From DASTFP01 sp963816855 (GTDB taxonomy: Bacteria; Verrucomicrobiota; Verrucomicrobiia; Chthoniobacterales; Terrimicrobiaceae), in the NCBI GenBank assembly GCA_963816855.1, contig CAWFMA010000003.1, positions 248,001 through 312,000 on the forward strand: 64,000 nt of DNA, written 5' to 3'. Position numbers and translations under genes: made by a program. Position 1 is the stretch's first letter; every line of letters begins with the position of its first letter. Below the pieces are notes generated by a model. The model saw only the letters and a program-made list of their open reading frames with translations. It had not been told where the DNA came from and made no database searches. Below are positions 10,901 to 20,076 of this stretch, piece after piece.

Positions 10901-10997
10901 CTCCATTATTGAAGCACATGGCGGCGAGCTATCAGTGACTGCGAACAATGGGCCCGGCGCGACCTTTCACTTCACTTTGCCAGCAGAAAACTGCTAA
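7952..10997 (+). pseudogene. Hybrid receiver - GAF - PAS - histidine kinase with one frameshift
   Basis: Two overlapping frames (7952-8794 and 8688-10997) form one sensor kinase of about 1015 residues. Frame 1 holds a receiver (EDN at 11-13, Asp57 in LILADYTLPS, FVTGT, YLLKE) and most of a GAF domain. Frame 2 supplies the end of that GAF (GKVLGTFCMYY), a second GAF, a PAS/PAC domain (THVGHWERD ... VQDITERKRAE), a third GAF, the H-box SIAHEINQPL (His555 of frame 2) and a HATPase domain with DSGIG. Frames join near 8722-8727, where one extra T turns NPVLSSEGK into a shifted reading. Everything else is intact, so this may be a sequencing error or a very recent mutation. The transmitter closely resembles that of the divergent giant kinase, suggesting duplication of a shared FixL/NodV-like module. 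Confidence 0.85.
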
Positions 10998-11289
10998 TCA
11001 ATCCTGATTCGGCGCCCTCCTGTTTTTGTCATTGAGGGATTCATCGCTCCTGATCAGCTTACCGCGCGACGCTCTGTAGCGACCGTAGAAAGTTGCGGTC
11101 TCATTCACAACCTCCGCACTAGTGGGTGGGTTGCTTCGCCTCTCTGGCGCCAACCGGTTTTCAGAAGGCAAGCATGCGATGAATTGCGCAACGTCGATTC
11201 AGGCATCTGCTAGAAGCCCACTCGATTGCGGACGAAATTTCGAACGTTCGATTTTTCGTTCGAGTCTCATGCAATATCACGACGTCATA

Positions 11290-11313
11290 ACACGTTGAAC
11301 TTAAGCAACGTGT
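11290..11313. other. Dyad in the gap downstream of the hybrid kinase
   Basis: ACACGTTG and CAACGTGT form a perfect 8-bp inverted repeat around AACTTAAG, which is itself nearly palindromic. It lies in the 10998-11424 gap, about 110 bp before the next gene. There is no T-tract, so it is more likely an operator or a chance palindrome than a terminator. Nothing else coding is visible in this gap. Confidence 0.35.
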
Positions 11314-11424
11314 GATGATCCGATGTAGTTGGCACGCAGGCTGAGAAAGAGGAAGACGAACGATCAGTGAAGTCGAAATTTCGCGTCACCACTGTTTGAA
11401 ACCAAAAATCAAAGGTCGAAAATC

Positions 11425-11691
11425 ATGAATCTCAGAATCCTGCTCGCTCGCCGCATAAGCAAACGCCTCGAACGTGAAGCCCGCGTGTATCGTCGCGCTT
11501 TGCGCGACCACCTACGCGTCGAAACTGGGCGCATTCGCAGGCTCGAAGTTCGCGCGCGAGGCTTGCGTCTTTACGCGGCGTGGTGGACGGGCGCATCGAA
11601 CATCATCGAGACTCGTGCCGAGGACTGGTTCCGAGATGCGCTGTCGCACGCTTCCGCAGAAACCGACGCCAAAACACCCACCGCTGCCTAA
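11425..11691 (+). CDS. Small basic hypothetical protein
   Basis: An 88-residue protein not recognised. It is very rich in Arg in the first 50 residues (ISKRLEREARVYRRALRDHL), with a Trp pair (YAAWWTG) in the middle and an acidic, Ala-rich end. The N-terminal part would form a basic amphipathic helix. It is followed after 21 bp by another small gene on the same strand, so the two may be co-transcribed. No signal peptide or membrane segment is seen. Its reality as a gene rests on frame length and amino-acid composition only. Confidence 0.45.
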   Translation: MNLRILLARRISKRLEREARVYRRALRDHLRVETGRIRRLEVRARGLRLYAAWWTGASNIIETRAEDWFRDALSHASAETDAKTPTAA

Positions 11692-11712
11692 TCTCTGCAG
11701 TGCATCCCAGCA

Positions 11713-11898
11713 ATGTTGGGGGAAATCCATACCTACGCGGAACTTCGAGTGCGGGTTCGTGAAGCCCTGCAAAGGCAGCATCCTGAGTGGGTCGATGCAA
11801 ACGGAACCTCCCGCCTGTGCGACTACTACGAAGCTCGCTTTGCTAAGTTGCTTGTCGTATTGCGCGAGAAGGCGCGGCAGCTTCAGAGCAGACAATGA
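11713..11898 (+). CDS. Small hypothetical protein
   Basis: A 61-residue protein (MLGEIHTYAELRVRVREALQ ...). The pattern HPEWVDANGTSRLCDYYEARFAKLL looks like a short helical protein in which a conserved HPEW turn precedes a Cys-Asp-x-Tyr-Glu helix; I recall similar small proteins of unknown function in soil bacteria. It follows the 88-residue gene by 21 bp. Function unknown. Confidence 0.5.
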   Translation: MLGEIHTYAELRVRVREALQRQHPEWVDANGTSRLCDYYEARFAKLLVVLREKARQLQSRQ

Positions 11899-13117
11899 AC
11901 ACGATCTGGAATTGAGAAGGCTAATTCCGGTTTTGACTCCTCAGCAGGCTGGTTTTCCCTAAACTGAGATAACAAGCTTGGATCACCGAAAGGCTTGGAG
12001 TGCGTAGTGTTTGACCATGGCGTTTCTGCGATTTCACTGGAGCAAGCCGCAACCTGGAGGTTGCTGGTCCTGATTCTTGCCGTCGTCATCGTGGTATCAA
12101 ACGACGACGAAACGCCACGCGATGCTGTCGTTGGTACCCTCATTTTTTTATGATCGCAAGTGTATCGCACATATACTGCACAAGCTTCGACTGGGGCAGT
12201 CATTGGGACGCGTTGACGCTGAACAAGAGGCGACAGACGGCCAATTTCGGCTACGACTGGAGAAGGAGCGAAGAAGCGCTTATCTCACTAGAAAGATCAC
12301 GTTGAGAACTAGGAACCTTTTCGCACGCGTTGGCAAACTACTGCTCAGAAGAAGGCAAGACTGACAGTCCCACGCGTCCTGGACTCCCGACGCAAACCGG
12401 CAGCCCGCTCCCCATCAGAATATACCCCAACCGCCCGCCGAGCAACTTACCCCCGAGCAACTCGCCGAAGCCCGCCGCATCACCCGGGAATTGGCCAAAC
12501 TCCGGCGGAGCGATCAGCGGTCCGGACGACCCGGAAGCCGACTTCTTCGCGCACCTTCTCCGAGATTTCGGCGCGACTTTTACAGGCCATGACCGACCGG
12601 AGCCGGAGCCAGAATCCGATGCGCCGTTTTAGCCGCTCTCGCGACTACGACCTCGATAAAGAAAAGGGGCCGCCTCTCAACCCAGAGGCGGCCTCTCGAA
12701 CACTCGTTAACGCATGCAAAATAGTTCCCGCTCACCGTCCGCCAAGCATTCCGCTGAACCTGTCCGGCTGTTGCCGCTGATGGCGAACCCGTCGGCATGG
12801 TATGCTTGCGCGCGACCCGGGCCAGGATGCTGCGGAAAGTCAGCTTTTCGGCCGCGATTTCGAGGTGATGCAGCTGGCTCTGCAGAAGGTCGCGCCAATA
12901 TCCCGTGAGAAAGTTCGCCGTCTCTTGGCGGAAGAATTCCCCTAGATCGTGAAAGGCTTGGCTACCATCAACTATAACTCACTGAAAAGCTTTGTTCCGA
13001 CTAAAAGCCCTTCCGCATCCCCTCCCGACAACCAGTCCCGCGATCAATGGCCTGTTCATCCTCTTTCCGAAAATATTCTGCGAAGCAACATTCAATAAAA
13101 AAGCGAAAATCGCTTCT
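11899..13117. other. Long stretch without a reliable gene
   Basis: No frame here is convincing. Near 12430-12520 one frame reads LTPEQLAEARRITRELAKLR and an adjacent frame further on reads DDPEADFFAHLLRDFGATFT, which together look like a short frameshifted protein remnant. A strong hairpin is annotated separately at 12668-12693. The rest looks like non-coding or eroded DNA. Confidence 0.4.
12668..12693. other. Perfect 10-bp hairpin
   Basis: GGCCGCCTCT and AGAGGCGGCC pair perfectly around the loop CAACCC. There is no U-tract after it on either strand, so a classic intrinsic terminator is not supported, although a GC hairpin could still slow transcription. It sits in a gene-poor stretch. Confidence 0.5.
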
Positions 13118-13459
13118 CTATGGCCAGACGCCGTCGGCAGACGCCTCTGCCGTGGTTGAGTATACCTGAAAGACTTTCAAAAGCCCGGCGACCTCAAAGA
13201 GCTGGCGCAATTGAGGGCTCAGGCCGATGAGAGCGAGGCGACCCCCGTTTCTGGAAACTTCTTGTGTGGGAACGATGAGAGCGCGGATGCCCATGCTCGC
13301 GATAAAGGTCGTTCCACCAAAATCGACCAGTATGGAGCGTGCTCCCTCGTTGATGCGTCGCAAGGCGTATTCCTGAAAGGACTCGGCGGCGGCGTAGTCA
13401 AGTCGTCCATACACAATGATGACAAGGATCTGCCCTTCCTTACGCTCGGAGATCTGCAC
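13118..13459 (-). CDS. STAS-domain anti-sigma factor antagonist
   Basis: A 113-residue single STAS domain (SpoIIAA/RsbV family). The protein binds an anti-sigma factor kinase and is switched off when the latter phosphorylates a conserved Ser. That Ser is Ser55 in TTFIASMGIRALI, preceded by the strand SILVDF, the usual arrangement. Length is normal for the family. No cognate RsbW-type kinase or sigma factor is visible nearby, so it probably acts with a partner encoded elsewhere. Confidence 0.85.
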   Translation of the reverse strand: MQISERKEGQILVIIVYGRLDYAAAESFQEYALRRINEGARSILVDFGGTTFIASMGIRALIVPTQEVSRNGGRLALIGLSPQLRQLFEVAGLLKVFQVYSTTAEASADGVWP

Positions 13460-13628
13460 GTGGCAAGATAATCAGGAATGATGAACGGCGACAAGCCCGC
13501 TTCGCGCCAGGCATCATTGTGCCGCATCGCCATGCTCCAGATTTGCTCGTTTTGAGTTTGCAGCGTCGCGCGTTCATCAAGAGGACTTCGAAACCCCACT
13601 TTTTAAATGAGCCGCTCATCTTCATGGC

Positions 13629-14165
13629 ATGATGGCGCTCGAGATGATCGCCGCTGTTCGAGAAGGACGACTCGATGCAGCATTTGTCACCCGCCATCCA
13701 GCGGATCGAGTTCGGGGCGTTACCTTCGAGCCGCTCAGGCTCTTTCGCGTGGGTGTGATGGTGTCAACGGGCCATCGTTTTGCCCGGAAACCCTCGATCG
13801 CTGACGTTCTCGCCGAACCCCTCGCGGTTTTCTCCCGGAAGCAATACGCACTTTACCACAAGTGGCTGCGCAGACTGTTTGGAGCTCGGGACAAAAGCAT
13901 TCGATTCATTGAAGAATGCGATAGCGGGCTTGGTCTGATTGCTGCCGTGGAATCGGCTCGTGGGGTCGCCGTCTGTTGTGAGAGACAGATCGCTTTTGCC
14001 GGATCAGGAGTCGTATTCATTCCCTTCGTGCCTGCTCCGCAGCCAGTCGAGATCGGAATCTGTTATACTCGCCGTGGGCTCGCTTCAACACCGACGCGTC
14101 AATTTATCGAAACAACCGGCTTGCAACACCTCAAGCCGAATGGGCTGGAAGGGTGCGATAGATAA
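13629..14165 (+). pseudogene. LysR-type regulator, effector-binding half only
   Basis: A 178-residue frame matches the LysR substrate-binding domain: VREGRLDAAFVTRHP, a central hinge region with FIEECDSGLGLIAAVESARG and a C-terminal FVPAPQPVEIGICYTRRG. The winged-helix DNA-binding part (about 90 residues) that should precede it is missing, and the upstream DNA codes for the opposite-strand STAS gene. The product cannot act as a normal regulator. It is best read as a decayed gene. Confidence 0.7.
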
Positions 14166-15013
14166 TGGACTCGATTTCAAGGGCGAAGGTCTGGCTCACA
14201 GAAAAAGAAGTTGAGGAATTTGATGTTCGCCGGTTTCTCCCTTGAAGAGTTCTATCGATCTCCGGAAGAAGGAACGCTCTCCAAGCGGGCGGCAAATCCA
14301 GGTGTCGCGCAGCTAAACCGCAAGCAAACGAATTTCCACCCAGCCGCCAGCCGCAAGCAACAGGTGATGGTGACAATCTTGTGAACCCAGTTTGTCTCCG
14401 CGCCGACCAATACGGTGATAGACGCAGAACATGGAAGCGTTTGAGAGCACTGGTAACGGTAACTCCGAATCCGGTCCCGCTTGCGGTCGGCCTCACCGCT
14501 AACGCAGCCGATTCCTCACCGGGCTCATTTTCCCCGACCATACCCTATTATTCCCGTCAACCCGGCTCCGAGGTGCGCACGTCGTTCGCATCAAAATCCC
14601 CGCCCAGCGCATCATGCAATTCTCTGTAGCCAGCCTGTAACTTCTCAAGAAGCTTCGCATCATTCTGGATTTCGGGAGCCCGCAACGCCCCTTCAAGAGA
14701 TCGCTTGTGCTGAGTTCAAGATGCTCGGCGTATCAATTCACCTGGCAGCGGGAACCCTTGCTGAATGAGCAGACAAGACAAGCGCACTGATGACCATGTG
14801 GGCCGATAGTTCCATTTATTTCTGGCCTTCCCTAGCTCAAATTCGGGCTATGCCAAAAAAAATCACGCCAACGCACAGGACTGACCAAAGCCAACCGCGA
14901 GCTTACGGCGGCCGCGTTGAGAATTCTGGATGCGCATACCAAGTTTGGCTTGGCGTTAATTCGCGGCGAAGAACCCACTCGCCCGCCATTGAGACCAAAG
15001 TCCCCGGCTAGCT
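14166..15013. other. Gene-poor stretch
   Basis: Several short open frames on both strands overlap one another here but none resembles a known protein or has a good start. I see no repeats or RNA genes. Probably eroded DNA. Confidence 0.4.
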
Positions 15014-15382
15014 ATGCGACTACGAATTGAGCTTGCGTGCGGACAATGGCGCATCATCGAATGCGACGACTGGTCGCTTGATGGCGCGCTCACTCGTTTC
15101 ATGAGAAATGGCGAAACCGTCTTGATTGCTCCGACCAACTATCTAGCTCTTGTTGAGCCAATGCGGCCGGAGCCGGTTCCCTGCGCTAACCCAGGGCAAG
15201 GTTCGCTTAGTTTCGCCACGCGAAATTTAGGCAATTCCATATCCGCACTAAAACTCCCATCTCAAGCCATGCGGACCTGGTCAGAATTGCCGAGAAGCCA
15301 GGCGCCGATTGTTGAGAAGCAGCGTCGATCTGGCTTCGCTCCTCAGTTTTGGCCTTGGGCGTACCCCGAAAGCGATCTCTAG
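15014..15382 (+). CDS. Hypothetical protein
   Basis: A 122-residue frame, not recognised. The first 50 residues (MRLRIELACGQWRIIECDDW ...) alternate hydrophobic and polar residues like a small beta protein and look protein-like. The second half is less regular, and a frame change around residue 55 is possible. No ribosome binding site is obvious. Treat as tentative. Confidence 0.3.
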   Translation: MRLRIELACGQWRIIECDDWSLDGALTRFMRNGETVLIAPTNYLALVEPMRPEPVPCANPGQGSLSFATRNLGNSISALKLPSQAMRTWSELPRSQAPIVEKQRRSGFAPQFWPWAYPESDL

Positions 15383-15526
15383 TGTTGCCAGCGACTGCGG
15401 CGTGATCGGCGAAGATTCAAGCTGCGGTCGAATGATTATTTGAACGTCCAAAATTTCGCTCCGGTCCCCGCGGCCGGACGCCGTTAGATAAAGTACTGCG
15501 GATAAGCTCCTTACTCTAATACGCGT

Positions 15527-16045
15527 TTGCTGGCACAAAAGCTGAGCCAGGAGCAATCGAACTTCATTGAAATCCGAAAAACCGAACAATCCTATGAAAA
15601 TTACCAAGCTGCCATCAATCCGGCCACCGACCCGAGGGTCAACCGCCGGGTGCGCGCTTTCCTGCGGCGAAGGCTAGATTCTGCTCTGGGATTCGTAATC
15701 TTGGCGTGCTTCCTGACGGCTGCCAGCTCTGCAAGGGCGGAACAACCGGATTTTATCACGGCGCTGCCCGCGATTTCGCCGGTCGCGGCCTCTACACAAG
15801 CGCAAGGGCCTCTGGAAGCTTCGGCCGATCTGAATCAGGCAGCCATGAGCCAGATCATCAATCAACTCAATCAAAGCAAGCTCCAACTCAGTGCCGCAGC
15901 CGCGGAAACTTCCGCGCAGCGCTCCATGTTCGAGCCTCAAACCATTTTCCATAAGGCGTGCGAAATAAGGCGAAACGAAGGGAACGCCTCAAGACCGGGC
16001 ATCAGGCACGGAAGAAAAATCGGCAGGCGCGAAAAGGTCGCTTAA
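15527..16045 (+). CDS. Putative secreted hypothetical protein
   Basis: A 172-residue frame with a TTG start; a later start near residue 40 is possible. Residues about 45-71 form a signal peptide: basic RRRLDSA, a hydrophobic core LGFVILACFLTAASS and a likely cleavage ARA-EQ. The mature part is Gln/Ala/Ser-rich (NQAAMSQIINQLNQSKLQLS), suggesting a short helix, and ends in a basic tail. No known family is recognised, and the C-terminal 40 residues may be out of the original frame. Confidence 0.4.
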   Translation: MLAQKLSQEQSNFIEIRKTEQSYENYQAAINPATDPRVNRRVRAFLRRRLDSALGFVILACFLTAASSARAEQPDFITALPAISPVAASTQAQGPLEASADLNQAAMSQIINQLNQSKLQLSAAAAETSAQRSMFEPQTIFHKACEIRRNEGNASRPGIRHGRKIGRREKVA

Positions 16046-16525
16046 TCAGGGTTCTCATTCGTTCATCACATCAATACAGATATCAGACTTTCGACCGAGA
16101 CTTCCCTCGCAGATTCTCCGGCATAGGACTTGGGAAATCTTTTGAGTTGAGTAGAATGACAGGAAAAGCGCTGGGCAACCTGAGCGCATGGGCAAAGCAT
16201 TTTCCGAACTGAGCGAAAGGGAGAATTTTGGCTTTGACTATTTTCCCTCGAAGAGGACGACGCCCGCAATTATGGGGACTATGCCGACCGACTGAAGGCG
16301 AATTATCGGACACCGCACCGCGAAAATGTTCAAAATCATGCAGAACGAAGAACTGGTGCATGCCCAAAGACTCACGAAAACCTGCCGCGCGCAATTGGAG
16401 AGCACATTCCCTTTCTCCAAGGCAGGACGTCAAGGGGTTCCTTCGCCGGAAACCGCCAAACGAATGCTCGCCGGTTTCCCAACCAATGATCGGCATTCCT
16501 CCAACCCCGAGCCGTCGGAAACGAC
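16046..16525. other. Gap without a supported gene
   Basis: Short frames on both strands, none recognisable. The stretch lies downstream of the convergent dehydrogenase gene. Confidence 0.35.
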
Positions 16526-17410
16526 TTACTTCAACCCCGCATTCATCGCCGCTACCTTTGCCAGCGACGACCAATCCAGATCCCCCATCCCATTCGCGAC
16601 GCCCTGCAACGCATGATCGTGCAGCAGGCTCGCCGTAGGCAGTGGCACATTAGCCGCGTCCGCGGCCGCCAATGCGAGCCGCACGTCTTTCAATCCGAGT
16701 TTCAGCTTGAATCCGGCTGGTTCGAATTTGCCGCTTGCGATAAGGCCGCCGTATGTCTTGAAGACCGGAGCAGAGAATAGTGAGTTGGTCAGGAAGTCTA
16801 CGTAAGTCTGCGGGTCCAGCCCATACTTGCGGGTCAGAGCCACCGCCTCGCCGAGCGATTCGATAATCGAGGCGATCAGGAAATTGCCGCTGAGCTTCAC
16901 TACATTCGCCAGCGGTGGTTCTGTGCCCATCACGAATGTCTTCTGTCCGATGACACTCAATAGCGGCTCGCATTTCTGCACTACGTCGGGCGCCCCGGCG
17001 GTAACGATGAACAGCTTCGCCGCTTCTGCCGCCTCCGGACGCCCGAAAACCGGCGCTGCCACGTAACGATGACCTCGTTCTTCATGCGCCTTCCACATCC
17101 GCCGCGAAAGCTCGACGCTTATCGTGCTCGACGAAATGTGGATGGAGCCCTTCGGTAGACCCTGCAATAACCCGTTCTCGCCGAACACTACCGTTTCAAC
17201 CGCCTGATCATCAGCCAGCATAGTGACGGCGACCTCCGTATCTTTTGCGGCCTCCGCCGGAGTGTTTGCGGCCACCGCTGCCACGGCTCCCGAAACCTCC
17301 CTTGCGCGCTCGCGGGTGCGGTTCCAAACCGTCACCTGGTGGCCCGCTTTCACTAAATTGCGGGCCATCGGCGCGCCCATGTTCCCGAGGCCTAGAAATG
17401 CTACTTTCAT
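16526..17410 (-). CDS. NAD(P)-dependent beta-hydroxyacid dehydrogenase
   Basis: A 294-residue member of the 3-hydroxyisobutyrate / 6-phosphogluconate dehydrogenase-like family. These enzymes oxidise beta-hydroxyacids or reduce the matching semialdehydes. The N-terminal Rossmann motif is GLGNMGAPMARNLV. The substrate-site region is AAPVFGRPEAAEAAKL, a variant of the usual DAPVSGG, and the catalytic Lys lies in NVVKLSGNFL. The C-terminal helical domain (KDVRLALAAADAANVPLP) is complete. The ATG at 17410 is chosen because the Rossmann fold begins immediately after it. The altered SGG segment means the substrate cannot be predicted; glyoxylate or succinic semialdehyde reductases are alternatives. 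Confidence 0.88.
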   Translation of the reverse strand: MKVAFLGLGNMGAPMARNLVKAGHQVTVWNRTRERAREVSGAVAAVAANTPAEAAKDTEVAVTMLADDQAVETVVFGENGLLQGLPKGSIHISSSTISVELSRRMWKAHEERGHRYVAAPVFGRPEAAEAAKLFIVTAGAPDVVQKCEPLLSVIGQKTFVMGTEPPLANVVKLSGNFLIASIIESLGEAVALTRKYGLDPQTYVDFLTNSLFSAPVFKTYGGLIASGKFEPAGFKLKLGLKDVRLALAAADAANVPLPTASLLHDHALQGVANGMGDLDWSSLAKVAAMNAGLK

Positions 17411-17639
17411 TGCTTGTCTTTCGTGTTGTCTCGCTGATCCACACCGGTAGCGGCTTCGTGCCAGTGTTAGTTGGCCTAAGAACCCGTGAAAAAGGTGAGG
17501 GAAAAGGCTTGTACTAACGCAAAGGGTTTGCTGCAAGACTTTGGATGCAGCGCCGAGAGCAATACGACAGCGAATGGACGACTGGACCGATCACCGCGCC
17601 AGCGCTGTCCATTGCCGGCCAAGCTTCTGCCCGCCGCGT

Positions 17640-18000
17640 TCGCTCGGCCTTCCGTAAGGCGGATCGCTCTGGCCGGTCCCGCGAGCGTGGCGGCTGGGGT
17701 ATACGCTCGCCGGTATCTTGATGAGCTGGGCCTTTGGCACGCCGTGGAGTCGAAGATCGTGTCATTGGAGAATGTCCGAGCGGCGCTCGCCGCCGTGAAG
17801 TCCGGCAATGCCGAAGCCCGGCATTGTGTACAAGACCGACTCGGCAATTTCGAAGGCGGTCAAAATTGCCTATGAAGTTGCGACCTCGGAAGGCCCAAAA
17901 ATTTCCTATCCGGTTCCAGTTGTCAAAGAAACCAAGAATCCCGAAGCCTCCAGGAAGTTCCTCGACTATGTGAAATCGATGGGACCCAAAATAATATACC
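17640..18000 (+). pseudogene. modA: Second, decayed copy of the molybdate-binding protein gene
   Basis: Two frames match the C-terminal half of ModA: SVAAGVYARRYLDELGLW ... ENVRAALAAVKSGNA in one, then GIVYKTDSAISKAVKIAYEV ... SYPVPVVKETKNPEA and FLDYVKS in the other. They join at about 17812 by a frameshift. The sequence closely parallels the intact ModA near 37.5 kb, but the signal peptide and first lobe are gone. No modB or modC follows. It marks a duplicated or transferred mod locus that has been lost here. Confidence 0.8.
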
Positions 18001-18229
18001 AGCCGCCCCATAATATTTACGGACAACACGTTACAATGTTTCGTGCTGGCTATGCGGTCTCAAACTCTCGAGCGACTCTAATATCCCGGTGGATTTTTGT
18101 AATTTCCAGAAATTTCCGGGAGTAAAGAATATATGGCTGATTCGACTCAAGCGAAAACTCGGCGGGAAGTCACCGGCGACTTGTTCGGCGGCTCACTAAC
18201 ATCGACCTTGTCGCTTGTCCATCACGTAA

Positions 18230-19186
18230 TCAATCTTCGGATTGTCTCCGCTGCTGGGCCTGCTCCTGGCGCAAGACGGCCGCCTTGAACAAAGCGATAG
18301 TCGCCTCGGGGAAGGCTAACATGAAGCGCCTGAAGTGGTCGTAATCGAGTGCGAGCAGCCGGACCGAGCCCTTGGCGACAAGCGTCGCCGTCCGCTTTGA
18401 TCCCGTGAAGATTCCATATTCGCCGATGACGGCGCTTCGTCCAAGCGTGGCAAAGGTGGGACCATCGAAATCGGCTTTAACGTCTACCTGGCCATTTTTG
18501 ATGACATAGAACTCGTTAGCTTCGTCGCCTCGATGGCAGATCGCCTCGGCGCCCGCAAAGTAGCGATGTTCAAATAAGGTCGCGAGAAACTCGAGATCTT
18601 CATGTGGCACAGTGCCGAAGGCTTCACTCTTTGCGAGGGTATCAACGAGATCCTTCAGCTCCTCGGGGCCTGGGTTGCCGAGTCTGGACCTTAGTCGGCT
18701 TCTTATCTTCGCGCGAGCGCGCCTTTCGCGCATTTCGGAAGCGAAGATGGCAAACCCATAAAACACTACGTCAGACGCCAATTTGCCTAAGAGGATGCCG
18801 AATGCTGGACCCACGTAGTACGAAGCAACGCCGATGGCCAACGGCCCAATCAGAGCGACATCGAGCAGTTCGGCCGGTCCGAATTCAACGAAAAGCCCAT
18901 GGATTGTGGCGCGCAGTTGCTTTGGGCCATAGCTTGTCAGGCGGCGCTTTGCCCTGGCTTGATCAGCCGCAATGCTGCGGACAATGAGAACTCCAAAGAA
19001 GGCCAAGCTCTCGCCGATTGAACCCCCATACGCAGAGGCGACCGGGTTCTGGGTCATACCGAGCACCGTGAAATAGCCAATGTATGCGGCAAGAGCACCG
19101 GCGATCTCAGACGGGCCGTATCGTTTCGCCCAGCCGCGCAATAGAGCCCGAACATGCGTTGTGTGCGGTGGATTGCTCGAGCTCAT
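18230..19186 (-). CDS. Membrane protein with C-terminal cyclic-nucleotide-binding domain
   Basis: A 318-residue protein. The N-terminal half has hydrophobic stretches that look like four membrane helices (GALAAYIGYFTVLGM; ESLAFFGVLIV; VALIGPLAIGVASYYVGPAF; DVVFYGFAIFA). A basic linker (RERRARAKIRSRLRSRLG) leads into a Crp-type cNMP-binding beta-barrel: EDLEFLATLFEHRYFAGAEA, RGDEANEFYVIKNGQVDV, VIGEYGIFTGSKRTATLVA. The FGE phosphate-binding signature is IGEYG, not the full FGEmALL..PR, so binding of cAMP or cGMP is uncertain. The ATG at 19186 is chosen because the preceding 74 residues of the frame look non-coding. Role unknown; a membrane sensor is likely. Confidence 0.75.
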   Translation of the reverse strand: MSSSNPPHTTHVRALLRGWAKRYGPSEIAGALAAYIGYFTVLGMTQNPVASAYGGSIGESLAFFGVLIVRSIAADQARAKRRLTSYGPKQLRATIHGLFVEFGPAELLDVALIGPLAIGVASYYVGPAFGILLGKLASDVVFYGFAIFASEMRERRARAKIRSRLRSRLGNPGPEELKDLVDTLAKSEAFGTVPHEDLEFLATLFEHRYFAGAEAICHRGDEANEFYVIKNGQVDVKADFDGPTFATLGRSAVIGEYGIFTGSKRTATLVAKGSVRLLALDYDHFRRFMLAFPEATIALFKAAVLRQEQAQQRRQSED

Positions 19187-19426
19187 AACTTCGGCCAGCT
19201 TCAAATTACCGTCTTTCGCTATCGTGGCGAAGCCTGGAGTTGTTGGTTGGAGGGTTGCCGGGCGCGCACGCAGAACCGGGCTGATTGTGATGTCTCCTTC
19301 GCCAAAGCTGCGACGACTACGGAGTTGATGAGAAGTTGATGGTCCGGCGGTAGTCGGATCGACATCAATCCGCCCCCGAATTCGGAGGCAGCGGCACCGA
19401 AGCGCCAACGGCGCGGATTCGTGTAG

Positions 19427-19445
19427 CGGCGGCGTCCCGCCGCCG
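19427..19445. repeat. GC-rich REP-like palindrome
   Basis: CGGCGGCG and CGCCGCCG pair around TCC, just downstream of an OB-like small gene. Its form, a GC hairpin near gene ends, resembles REP elements. Only one copy is seen in the window. Confidence 0.45.
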
Positions 19446-19447
19446 AC

Positions 19448-19684
19448 TCAGTCCTTGGAGATCTGAGATGGCGACAAAACCACGATTTCGGGTCGGCCCT
19501 TATATAGCACGATCTTGCCTGTAATTGTCACCGGGTTATCAGCCAAGGATTGCAGGAACTTTTCTCCTCCAACGGCACTTACCTGCGCAGCTGGCACATA
19601 CCCTGTGAAGATCTGATTCGGATATCGTCCGCCGAAGTTGAGAAAAGTGTGGCCTTTGTGGGCGACGCTCACGTGGGCTTCCAA
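19448..19684 (-). pseudogene. OB-fold-like protein, probably N-terminally truncated
   Basis: A 78-residue frame with only a TTG start. The pattern HTFLNFGGRYPNQIFTGYV ... NPVTITGKIVLYKGRPEIVV-SPSQI matches the small OB-fold protein type that normally has a signal peptide and 30-50 more residues in front. The RPEIV and PSQI end is intact. Because no good start or leader is seen upstream, it is likely a truncated gene. Function of the family is unknown; it resembles nucleic-acid-binding OB folds exported to the periplasm. Confidence 0.5.
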
Positions 19685-19878
19685 GCTTTCACGAAAGCTG
19701 CGCGATGAATGCCAGTTCCTGCTCTGGTACCGGCAAGGTTGACCGTCCGTGCGATCTTCGGGTTGATGACACGGTTTATTGTTGGCTTTTGGGTTGCTGG
19801 TCCAGCCCTTTGCCCGAGATAACTTTTGCTAACAGCTCCCTTAGCGACTCCTCCTACTCCTCCTGCCCTGCGCCAGAG

Positions 19879-20076
19879 TCATGCGGACTGTGGTAACTGC
19901 CGCCCTGGGCGATGAAGAGTGCGATAGCTACATACTAAGCGTACAAGCTGCCCGCCCACTTTCTCCCACATTGTGCTGCGGTCGGTACCCTGCCATGCGC
20001 TAAAAAGCTCAGCTGCTGTGGCGTAGTAATACCAGTCGCGATGTACGCCGTCGTTGACGATAAGGACGTATTTCAT
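19879..20076 (-). CDS. Small hypothetical protein
   Basis: A 65-residue frame starting MKYVLIVNDGVHRDWYYYAT. The first 50 residues look protein-like, with an aromatic-rich stretch and a helix AELFSAWQG. Not recognised. The C-terminal tail (RTLHRPGRQLPQSA) may be read past an eroded end. Tentative. Confidence 0.35.
   Translation of the reverse strand: MKYVLIVNDGVHRDWYYYATAAELFSAWQGTDRSTMWEKVGGQLVRLVCSYRTLHRPGRQLPQSA

Noticed and set aside
12077..12364. A 95-codon frame as a gene
   Set aside because: No recognisable pattern, no start signal, irregular composition.
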